NCBI GenBank assembly: GCA_015222755.1
Contig: JADFVX010000021.1
Location: 1-9,103, forward strand
Direction of reading: 5' to 3'
Length of the DNA stretch: 9,103 nt
Origin: Pseudomonadota bacterium
GTDB lineage: Bacteria > Desulfobacterota > JADFVX01
Shown here: piece after piece, positions 1 through 4,788 of the stretch
How the letters are laid out: each line of letters opens with the position of its first letter
Position numbering within the stretch: the first letter of the stretch is position 1
Made by a program: the position numbers and the translations under genes
Notes under the pieces: generated by a model
Databases searched by the model: none
What the model was told of the DNA's origin: nothing
Seen by the model: only the letters and a program-made list of their open reading frames with translations

Positions 1-564
1 CCGCAGGTTTTTATCACGCTGCCTTTCTGCAAGTCCCCTGAGCAGCTTCAAGGCCTTTTCTTTTTCCTTGATCTTTACGAGAAGACGAGCCAAGTCCACA
101 GATAGCTGGAAATCCCAGGGCTTTAACTTCCAGGCCTTCTGAAGCAATCTAATCGCCTCATATCTATATTTGCGCTCCTTGAAATTCCCTCTGCCTGTAA
201 GAAGGGTTTTTAATGCTTCGACCTTATGTCCCTTCTTGTGTTGAAGGGCAGCAAACTTCTCCCATGCGTTACATTCTTTTGGAATATATCGTGTCGCCTG
301 AGAATACATACTGATAGCCTTGTCGGGATGATTGATTCCCTCATAGTACTCTGCCACCATTTTGAAGCTCGCCCATGAAGCGGCAAACTGTCTGGTCTCG
401 GCAAACAATGGGGCTAGTTTTTGATGGATTTCATGCGCATCGGGGCTTTCTTCAAGCATCTTTTGGTACAAAGTGATAGCCTTCTTCTTATTGCCCTTTG
501 CCCTCGCCTTTCCGGCCGAGACCAAATGATCTGAACGGCTGTTGTTTTTTTTACACCAAAACAT
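1..564 (-). CDS. TPR-repeat protein, N-terminal 188 residues (cut by window edge)
   Basis: Reading the minus strand from an ATG at 564-562 gives 188 codons without a stop to the window edge, so the C-terminus is missing. The start is supported by an AGGAG ribosome site 5 nt upstream. The protein opens with a short basic segment (MFWCKKNNSR) and then shows helical repeats with the spacing of tetratricopeptide motifs: about residues 14-47 (GKARAKGNKKKAITLYQ, then ESPDA), about 48-95 (ending KAISMYSQATRYIP), about 98-125, and about 135-180 (RLLQKAWKLKPWD, then KALKLLRGLAE). TPRs are protein-binding scaffolds; no catalytic domain is visible. There is no clear signal peptide or membrane segment, so it is probably cytoplasmic, unless Cys4 is modified. 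It is transcribed away from the LolA-like gene. The family assignment is solid but the partner and role cannot be told. Confidence 0.85.
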   Translation of the reverse strand, partial: MFWCKKNNSRSDHLVSAGKARAKGNKKKAITLYQKMLEESPDAHEIHQKLAPLFAETRQFAASWASFKMVAEYYEGINHPDKAISMYSQATRYIPKECNAWEKFAALQHKKGHKVEALKTLLTGRGNFKERKYRYEAIRLLQKAWKLKPWDFQLSVDLARLLVKIKEKEKALKLLRGLAERQRDKNLR

Positions 565-636
565 ACCCACTCCTGATTTAAACGGTCCCCATACCCTGCG
601 TATCTTCCTTAGGATTGAAAAAATAAAGGGAAACAT

Positions 637-645
637 ATTATAACA
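637..645 (-). promoter_or_regulatory. Putative extended -10 promoter for the TPR gene
   Basis: On the minus strand the bases read TGTTATAAT, an extended -10 (TGn plus a perfect TATAAT). No convincing -35 hexamer lies 16-18 nt upstream, which is acceptable for extended -10 promoters. It would start transcription near 630 and give a leader of about 65 nt before the TPR start codon. This is inferred from consensus only. Confidence 0.4.
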
Positions 646-922
646 GAATTCAAACCAAAAGTAGTTATAGGTTTGTTAAAAAACTCTTCATTATGCGGGT
701 AAGAATATAATTACAGGTATCCAACTGCCAAGGGGTGGGGTTATTATAATGGGAGGTGTCCCAATACTGTTCGGTATGAAAATTTCCCCAATTTAAAGTC
801 AATAAATCTGTAGATTAGCCCACTTATATATTGCGATATTTGCTTGCAAATAAACAATTAAACAACGTTCCTTTATTTTAGCATTATTCAAAATATCTTT
901 ATTAATGTTGTCCCCCATGGTA

Positions 923-928
923 TATAAT
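923..928 (+). promoter_or_regulatory. Putative -10 box for the LolA-like gene
   Basis: A perfect TATAAT lies 59 nt upstream of the ATG at 988, which would give a leader of about 50 nt. The best -35 candidate at normal spacing (TTATTA, 899-904) matches only half the consensus, so this is a weak call based on position and the -10 alone. Confidence 0.3.
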
Positions 929-972
929 TTTTAAAGAGTTGCAGCCTTGAGAAATAAGGTGTGGATATCAAG

Positions 973-979
973 AAGGAGG
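973..979 (+). promoter_or_regulatory. Ribosome binding site that fixes the start at 988
   Basis: AAGGAGG lies 8 nt before the ATG at 988. The same reading frame is open from a GTG at 961, but that start would put this ribosome site inside the gene and add nine charged residues in front of the signal peptide. The ATG at 988 is therefore the likely start. Confidence 0.85.
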
Positions 980-987
980 AAAATAGT

Positions 988-1686
988 ATGCGAAAACTGC
1001 TTATCTTTTTAATTTTAGTGTTCTTTTACGCCATCCCTGCAAGCGGAGAAACCGTTAAGATAGAGACGCTTTTGGATCAAATGATCAGCGCTTATGGAGG
1101 TGAAGAGAATCTGAAAAAGCTTAACACTTACAGGCAGGAATGGAGTTTGACTGCAGCCATGTCGGGGGAAAAGGGATTCGACAGTCGGAGCGTGGCCCTG
1201 CCGGACCGTCTGAGAGTGGAACTCGTCTATTTTGCCCATAATGAGATTCGCATTCTGAACGGAGACGGGGGGCTGAAAATCTATAACCGTACTCAAAAGA
1301 AAAAAGTTCAAAGCCCCGGACTGGATGCTATGAAGCTGCAGCGAATGCGGCTTTACCATCCCTTGACCTTAAAAGAGAGACTCCACAATAGCAGTCTGAC
1401 TCAAAAAGAGGGTTTCCATGTCATTATCCTCTCGGAGAAGGAATTGATTACGGAATACTACATAAATCCTTCTACCTTTATGATTGAAAAGGTGGTCGGT
1501 CTTATTCAGGCCGGTGGCATGTCAATGGAGTTTAAAACACTCTATTCCGATTTCAGGAAAGTAGACGGCGTTGTCCTGCCCCACAAAGAGGTCAAATTTG
1601 CAGGTGCTACGAATACAGCGGTTTTGACATTGAAAAAAATAGAACTGTTGAAAATGCATGATGTGAAATTGTTTGAATTAAAATAA
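988..1686 (+). CDS. Secreted LolA-like (outer-membrane lipoprotein-sorting type) protein
   Basis: This 232-aa protein begins with a Sec signal peptide: basic MRK, a hydrophobic core LLIFLILVFFYAI and a likely cleavage site after PASG (about residue 20), so it should be periplasmic. The mature part starts with a helix (residues 25-50, with YGGEENLKKLNTYR) followed by alternating beta strands. The C-terminal half has FRKVDGVVLPHKEVKF (about 190-205), a phrase common in LolA/LppX-like half-barrel proteins described as outer membrane lipoprotein-sorting proteins. Members of that fold bind lipoprotein acyl chains or other lipids in transit to the outer membrane. No enzymatic motif is visible. It stands alone: a terminator follows immediately and no lol genes are nearby, so its ligand is unknown. 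Fold assignment is moderate and function is inferred. Confidence 0.75.
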   Translation: MRKLLIFLILVFFYAIPASGETVKIETLLDQMISAYGGEENLKKLNTYRQEWSLTAAMSGEKGFDSRSVALPDRLRVELVYFAHNEIRILNGDGGLKIYNRTQKKKVQSPGLDAMKLQRMRLYHPLTLKERLHNSSLTQKEGFHVIILSEKELITEYYINPSTFMIEKVVGLIQAGGMSMEFKTLYSDFRKVDGVVLPHKEVKFAGATNTAVLTLKKIELLKMHDVKLFELK

Positions 1687-1695
1687 TAAAGATTG

Positions 1696-1721
1696 AAAAA
1701 ACGCCTTAGGGGCCGTTTTTT
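1696..1721 (+). terminator. Intrinsic terminator after the LolA-like gene
   Basis: The run AAAAAACG (1696-1703) pairs with CGTTTTTT (1714-1721), with CC/GG stacked inside and a single bulged C, around a short TTAGG loop. It starts 9 nt after the stop codon. Because the stem is flanked by A6 and T6 it could work in both directions. Confidence 0.65.
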
Positions 1722-1905
1722 ATGGTTAATTAGTCTTCATCTCATTCATAATCTTCACCCATTCAATTTTCTTCCCGGTCCGTCGACCCTTTATCCTTTT
1801 TAAGTGACCCAAAATAGGGTATATTGTAGGCAATGGAAAAAGAAAGGCTTGCCAGGGGCATTGTTCATATTGTCCTTGAGGACGGTTGCTGATGGGGTTT
1901 CCCGA

Positions 1906-2322
1906 ATGCTGAAGATATCGGAGAGAGTCTTTGTCTCCGAGAATGAGATGGAAATTAGCGCCGTCCGCTCCTCAGGTGCGGGAGGCCAGAATGTTAACAA
2001 GGTCTCAACGGCTGTACATCTCCGTTTTGATATCCGGGCTTCCTCCCTCCCGGTTTTTTACAAGGAGAGACTACTCAAGCTTGGCGATAGCCGGATCACA
2101 AAAGATGGCGTCATTGTAATAAAGGCGAGTGACACCAGAAGCCAGGAGAAGAACAGGGCCAAGGCAGTTGAGCGCCTCATTGAGCTTATAAAAACCGTTG
2201 CCCATATTCCAAGGAAGAGGAGGGCCACAGGGCCGACTAAGGCATCGAGGCGAAAGAGGATAGATGCCAAAGTCCGAAGGGGAAAGGTCAAGGCGCTGAG
2301 GGGCAGGGTCGGTGATGATTAA
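1906..2322 (+). CDS. arfB: Alternative ribosome-rescue factor / peptidyl-tRNA hydrolase ArfB (YaeJ)
   Basis: ArfB enters the A site of ribosomes stalled on mRNA lacking a stop codon and hydrolyses the peptidyl-tRNA. The 138-aa product has the class-I release-factor core RSSGAGGQNVNKVSTAVHLR, with the catalytic GGQ at residues 26-28, then SSLP and YKERLL, GVIVIKA and RSQEKNR blocks. It ends in a basic tail (GPTKASRRKRIDAKVRRG) that in the family threads into the empty mRNA channel. From the ATG at 1906 the distance to GGQ (28 residues) matches Escherichia coli YaeJ as I recall it, and the length (138 against about 140) fits. A longer frame from a GTG at 1804 would add 34 unrelated residues. 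The ribosome site is weak (GGGG at 1894-1897). Its stop lies 5 nt before an inverted-repeat element. Confidence 0.93.
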   Translation: MLKISERVFVSENEMEISAVRSSGAGGQNVNKVSTAVHLRFDIRASSLPVFYKERLLKLGDSRITKDGVIVIKASDTRSQEKNRAKAVERLIELIKTVAHIPRKRRATGPTKASRRKRIDAKVRRGKVKALRGRVGDD

Positions 2323-2327
2323 GGTGT

Positions 2328-2508
2328 AACCTGAATCCTGCAAGTAATACGGGATTCGGTTGCCAATTCAGGCACATAAGCTGCGTTGGCTTCACGTTTT
2401 TTGTGCTCAATGTAGCTTTGCTACGCCTGCGCCAAAAAACGTTTGCCGACTTGCTTCTGTACCCGACTTGACAACCTCGATCCTCGAACCACTTGCAGAA
2501 TTCAGGTT
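2328..2508. repeat. MITE-like 181-bp element with 18-bp terminal inverted repeats
   Basis: The ends AACCTGAATCCTGCAAGT (2328-2345) and ACTTGCAGAATTCAGGTT (2491-2508) are reverse complements with one mismatch. Inside, further arms pair symmetrically: GGTTG 2358-2362 with CAACC 2472-2476; 2374-2381 with 2453-2460 (one mismatch); GTTGGC 2385-2390 with GCCGAC 2445-2450 (one G-T pair); ACGTTTTTTG 2394-2403 with CAAAAAACGT 2433-2442; GTAGC 2412-2416 with GCTAC 2420-2424. The whole element thus folds into one long imperfect hairpin. It has no convincing coding content and I see no target-site duplication. It lies between arfB and the small-protein pair and could end or stabilise transcripts. Confidence 0.8.
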
Positions 2509-2541
2509 CAAAAAAAATAATAGTTTTAGAAAGGAGTTAAA

Positions 2542-2718
2542 ATGGCGAGAACTAATTATTCCTTTGCCAAGCGACAGAAAGAACTGGAAAAACAGAAGAA
2601 GAAAGAGGAAAAAATGAAGAAGAAAGAGGCAAGAAAAAAGGGCCTCCTGGAAGAGGAAAGCGGTGAAGTGACAGAGGCTGAAGGTGGCGGTACCCTGGAA
2701 GAGGGTAGCGACGAATAA
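2542..2718 (+). CDS. Small conserved lysine-rich protein (58 aa), function unknown
   Basis: The ATG at 2542 follows an AAAGGAG ribosome site (2530-2536) by 5 nt. The product starts MARTNYSFAKRQKELEKQKK, continues as a dense Lys/Glu helix to about residue 36 (including KKKEARKKG) and ends in an acidic, glycine-containing tail (EEESGE to EEGSDE). The MARTNYSF-KRQ-KE start is a phrase I recognise from small uncharacterised proteins of Proteobacteria, especially deltaproteobacterial genomes. The charge pattern (basic helix, acidic tail) would suit nucleic-acid or ribosome contact, but that is inference. It is 6 nt upstream of the YwbE-family gene, so the two are probably co-transcribed. It is easily missed because it is under 60 codons. 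Confidence 0.8.
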   Translation: MARTNYSFAKRQKELEKQKKKEEKMKKKEARKKGLLEEESGEVTEAEGGGTLEEGSDE

Positions 2719-2724
2719 GCTGCA

Positions 2725-2934
2725 ATGGACGGAAGGAACAGGGCCGACATAAAGGCCGGCATTACTGTTGAGGTTGTGGAGAAGCATAACCAGCGGACTG
2801 GAAAGGTGACGAAAGGGCTTGTGGAAGATATACTCACGAAATCTTCAACTCACCCCCACGGAATTAAGGTGCAACTTGGAAATGGCATTGTGGGGAGAGT
2901 CAGGAATATTATAGCCGACAATTGCGTCAACTAA
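2725..2934 (+). CDS. ywbE: YwbE family protein (DUF2196)
   Basis: The 69-aa protein contains the core of the Bacillus subtilis YwbE family: R-x-DIK-x-G (residues 6-12), VEVVEKHNQRTGK (about 15-27), VEDILT (33-38), SSTHPHGIKVQL (40-51) and VGRVRNI (56-62). These form a small, probably beta-barrel-like domain. The biochemical role is not established to my knowledge; the sequence is compatible with RNA or nucleic-acid binding. Length is normal for the family (about 65-70). It begins 6 nt after the stop of the lysine-rich gene and has no strong ribosome site of its own (GAGGG at 2701-2705 is too distant), suggesting translational coupling. No clear terminator follows, only a T8-GC-T7-GC tract at 2966-2984. 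Confidence 0.85.
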   Translation: MDGRNRADIKAGITVEVVEKHNQRTGKVTKGLVEDILTKSSTHPHGIKVQLGNGIVGRVRNIIADNCVN

Positions 2935-3069
2935 GATCAGCAGGCGCAATAAATGAATTTGTCCCTTTTTTTTGCTTTTTTTGCTTTATTTCTGATTAAT
3001 ATCCGCATAGGCGGATTGATGGCAAGTCAATAATAATGGTTGATGTTGGAGTAAAAGGTCAGAAAGTGT

Positions 3070-3098
3070 TTGCCACGTAAGGCATTATGATGTATTAT
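3070..3098 (+). promoter_or_regulatory. Putative sigma-70-type promoter for rpsU
   Basis: TTGCCA (3070-3075) and TATTAT (3093-3098) each match 5 of 6 consensus bases and are separated by exactly 17 bp. Transcription would begin near 3105 and give a leader of about 170 nt before the S21 start codon, long enough for regulatory structure. Confidence 0.55.
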
Positions 3099-3263
3099 AG
3101 CGTCCTTGCTGGATATTAATGATGAAAATGTGGTGTGGAGTTATTCCATATAGGATGGGGGCTAAATGCAGACAGGCAAGTCGTCCCTATTTCTTCTCCC
3201 AGGATGGGTATTAAACAGCGCTTTTTAGGAATTTATCCGGGTAAAAATAAAAAATGAAAGAAC

Positions 3264-3267
3264 GAGG
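3264..3267 (+). promoter_or_regulatory. Ribosome binding site for the TTG start of rpsU
   Basis: GAGG lies 9 nt before the TTG. A second purine run, AAGGA (3270-3274), is only 2 nt from the TTG and too close to be used normally. The ATG at 3254 is in another frame and hits a stop within a few codons, so the TTG is the best start. Confidence 0.6.
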
Positions 3268-3276
3268 CAAAGGAAT

Positions 3277-3477
3277 TTGGAAATAAAAGTATTCGACAAC
3301 CAGATTGAAAAGGCGCTCAGGGACCTTAAAAAGAAACTTGCCATGGAAGGGACATTTCGTGAACTTAAGAAACGTCGATTCTTTATGAAGCCTTCAGTTA
3401 AGAAAAAGCTCAAGCAGAAAGAGGCTGAGAAGCGAAGGCAAAAGGCAAAAAGAACGCAGAGTAGATATAACCGTTAG
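3277..3477 (+). CDS. rpsU: 30S ribosomal protein S21
   Basis: S21 is a small basic protein of the 30S platform near the anti-Shine-Dalgarno end of 16S rRNA. The 66-aa product has the family core EKALRDLKKKL (11-21), EGTFRELKKRRFF (24-36), KPSVKKK (38-44) and a basic tail KQKEAEKRRQKAKR. Length is slightly above the shortest S21 forms, as usual outside enterobacteria. The start is a TTG at 3277: the in-frame region upstream has no ATG or GTG nearby, and the residues after it (EIKVFDNQ) match the normal S21 N-terminus. GAGG at 3264-3267 gives 9-nt spacing to the TTG. It is monocistronic here, with its own promoter-like site and a downstream terminator. Confidence 0.93.
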   Translation: MEIKVFDNQIEKALRDLKKKLAMEGTFRELKKRRFFMKPSVKKKLKQKEAEKRRQKAKRTQSRYNR

Positions 3478-3565
3478 AGCCTCACTCTATTTGTGCCCCA
3501 GAAAGTATGTGGGAATGCCTGGCTCTGACGGGAGATGTTGTTACGCAATGGGAAGAACTTGAAAG

Positions 3566-3598
3566 CCCGAAGCAGTACAAACTGCGCCGGGTTTTTTT
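3566..3598 (+). terminator. Strong intrinsic terminator downstream of rpsU
   Basis: CCCG (3566-3569) pairs with CGGG (3588-3591) and GCAGT (3572-3576) with ACTGC (3581-3585) around an ACAA loop, with an AA/GC internal loop, followed by seven Ts (3592-3598). It lies about 90 nt after the rpsU stop, so it ends either the rpsU mRNA or a small RNA from the spacer. Confidence 0.85.
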
Positions 3599-3897
3599 AG
3601 TAACTCAGAAGCGGTTGCTTGATGAGAATTATTTGTTAAAGCACATCTCCGGCTTATCCACTATTTTAGGTGTTAGGCCTCTATGATCGTTGATGTGCCT
3701 GGTTGGCCCTCAAGGGCGATGGAGTTAAGGGGTTGAACATTAAGTAAATTTATCCCCTTTTCGCACAAATATGGATAATAATGTGCTCTGACTATTGTGC
3801 CAACAAGATAAATATGCTTTTACCCCGGTCTGTGTCATATCCCCCCCATAATCCTGAATCCTGAGACCGATTCTCCTCGTTTGCCGGTCCCCCTTTG

Positions 3898-3906
3898 TGT
3901 TATAAT
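3898..3906 (+). promoter_or_regulatory. Putative extended -10 promoter for the zinc-ribbon gene
   Basis: TGTTATAAT is an extended -10 with a perfect TATAAT (3901-3906). The nearest TTG-type -35 (TTGCCG, 3881-3886) is too close at 14 bp, so the extended element would carry the promoter. Transcription from about 3913 leaves a leader of roughly 94 nt. Confidence 0.5.
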
Positions 3907-4006
3907 TTTTAGATTATTCTCCTTTTGCGCTCCAGGCCAAACAGCAGATAAAAACAGGCACGTAAAAGGCATTTTAAACAACTTTTGAAAAAGGAGCGGT
4001 GTAATA

Positions 4007-4417
4007 ATGTCAAAACCATCTGTGGGGGGCTTAGTCGCCACATCCTGTACAAAATGTAAGCTCGAACTGGAGCATACCATCATGGCCATGGTGGGAGATA
4101 AAATTGTCCGGGTCAAATGCAGAACCTGCGGCAGCGAGCATAATTACAAGGATAAAACGAAAAAAGAGGCGGTAAGGAAAAGGACAACAGCCAGCGCCAA
4201 AAGGGCCGTTCCGGTGAAAAACCCGGAAAGGGCGTGGGAAGAGGCTATGAACAAGGTGACCGGGGCGGACATCCCCTACGACGGTACAAGGTCATACAAG
4301 CCGGGTGAGGTTGTCGCTCACCCTATTTTCGGCAGCGGTGTCGTGCTGGAAGCGTCGGAGAAAAAGGTTGCCGTTATCTTCAAAGACAAGGCGAGGAAGC
4401 TCGTCTCAGGCAACTGA
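4007..4417 (+). CDS. Zinc-ribbon protein with CarD/Tudor-like C-terminal domain
   Basis: The ATG at 4007 follows AAGGAG (3991-3996) by 10 nt. The 136-aa product has an N-terminal zinc ribbon with paired cysteines CTKC (14-17) and CRTC (38-41) on either side of a beta hairpin (TIMAMVGDKIVRVKC). A basic linker follows (KDKTKKEAVRKRTTASAKR, about 48-66), then a C-terminal segment YKPGEVVAHPIFGSGVV (97-113) and KVAVIFKDKARKLV, which resembles the small beta-barrel of CarD/TRCF RNA-polymerase-interacting domains and of UvrD C-termini. In known proteins that barrel contacts RNA polymerase. The inference is a nucleic-acid- or polymerase-associated factor. It looks monocistronic, with its own promoter. 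Proteins of this layout are annotated as hypothetical in deltaproteobacterial genomes as far as I recall. Confidence 0.8.
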   Translation: MSKPSVGGLVATSCTKCKLELEHTIMAMVGDKIVRVKCRTCGSEHNYKDKTKKEAVRKRTTASAKRAVPVKNPERAWEEAMNKVTGADIPYDGTRSYKPGEVVAHPIFGSGVVLEASEKKVAVIFKDKARKLVSGN

Positions 4418-4443
4418 CATAGGGGCAGGCTTGCAAGTATACT
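4414..4443 (+). promoter_or_regulatory. Promoter-like sequence at the end of the zinc-ribbon gene
   Basis: CTGACA (4414-4419) and TATACT (4438-4443) each match 5 of 6 consensus bases with an 18-bp spacer. It overlaps the stop codon of the zinc-ribbon gene and would fire into the spacer towards the converging glycosyltransferase gene. It may be a chance match. Confidence 0.25.
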
Positions 4444-4788
4444 TTATCTAATCACAAGTAGTGTCAATTTTTAAGTTTAATAGGGATACATCCCCTCAAC
4501 CTGAAATCCTTCCTTTATTTAAGATAATTCTGAGGACTCCATACTTAATTCAGGCCCTAAATGGGACGGTCTGGAATTAAAGGGCACTTAAATCTCCCCA
4601 TTAGAGAATGCCCTCTAACCCCTTAGAAGTTTATCACTCTCATACCGATAGAAATTACAGTGTTACGCTTTGAATGTTATTCCTGGTAGTCCATTTCTTT
4701 ATCATAGGAAAGGGCCATGCCATTGTACCTCTTAATGGGGTGAAATCCCTGGAGTCAGCAAAATCAGTTGAAAAGCCGGGTAGCCCTC
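4418..4788. other. Convergent intergenic region with several hairpins
   Basis: This 371-bp spacer separates the ends of two converging genes. It holds an imperfect hairpin with arms TTAATTC (4545-4551) and GAATTAA (4574-4580), and two overlapping 6-bp helices that cannot form together: AGGGCA 4581-4586 with TGCCCT 4609-4614, or TTAGAG 4601-4606 with CTCTAA 4613-4618. None is followed by a T tract on either strand, so no clear terminator was found. No ORF of interest is present. Confidence 0.5.

Larger units (their letters stand above)
565..987. other. AT-rich divergent intergenic region
   Basis: This 423-bp stretch separates the TPR gene (minus) from the LolA-like gene (plus), so it should hold promoters for both. 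TATAAT matches occur on the plus strand at 706-711, 745-750 and 923-928 and on the minus strand at 637-642. A small hairpin (GGGA, loop GGTG, TCCC) lies at 751-762. I see no coding potential, RNA gene or long repeat. Confidence 0.6.
2935..3276. other. Intergenic region upstream of rpsU
   Basis: This 342-bp stretch holds a T-rich tract (2966-2991), a 6-bp hairpin (ATCCGC, loop ATAG, GCGGAT; 3001-3016), a perfect 10-bp inverted repeat (ATTAATATCC 2995-3004 and GGATATTAAT 3111-3120), the putative rpsU promoter (3070-3098) and two direct copies of AGGATGGG (3152-3159, 3201-3208) in the presumed leader. I see no gene in it. Confidence 0.6.
3478..4006. other. Intergenic region between rpsU and the zinc-ribbon gene
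   Basis: This 529-bp stretch starts with a weak hairpin overlapping the rpsU stop (TAGAG/CTCTA, 3475-3489), then about 75 nt of potentially structured sequence and the strong terminator at 3566-3598. Further on are a GCCC-TCAA-GGGC hairpin near 3704-3716, a GCACA/TGTGC hairpin near 3766-3790, a tandem ATCCTGA repeat (3851-3864) and the extended -10 promoter at 3898-3906. I find no convincing ORF or known RNA family in it. Confidence 0.6.

Noticed and set aside
961..987. Earlier GTG start for the LolA-like protein.
   Set aside because: It would place a strong ribosome site inside the gene and hide the signal peptide behind charged residues.
1833..1892. Tiny plus-strand ORF (MEKERLARGIVHIVLEDGC) just before arfB, possible leader peptide.
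   Set aside because: No good ribosome site, no attenuator structure and no codon bias; too short to support.
1726..1905. Open minus-strand frame ending at 1726 whose last residues (KKIEWVKIMNEMKTN) look protein-like.
   Set aside because: It runs antisense through the 5' part of arfB, I found no ATG start with a ribosome site, and nothing recognisable appears in it. Probably chance.
1804..1905. Upstream GTG start that would lengthen ArfB by 34 residues.
   Set aside because: The extra residues do not resemble the family, and the ATG at 1906 reproduces the usual distance to GGQ.
2360..2617. Plus-strand 85-codon ORF spanning the inverted-repeat element and the start of the small gene.
   Set aside because: It is out of frame with the well-supported 58-aa gene, and most of it is the palindromic element.
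2407..2837. Minus-strand ORFs rich in Phe, Leu and Ser across 2407-2837.
   Set aside because: They are the reverse of the Lys/Glu codons of the small lysine-rich gene; the poly-Phe/Ser character is an artefact.
3490..3600. Spacer after rpsU as 6S RNA, SRP RNA or tmRNA.
   Set aside because: The conserved landmarks (GGAAGGAAGCAGC-like SRP loop, tmRNA tRNA-like ends, 6S central bubble) were not found by eye.
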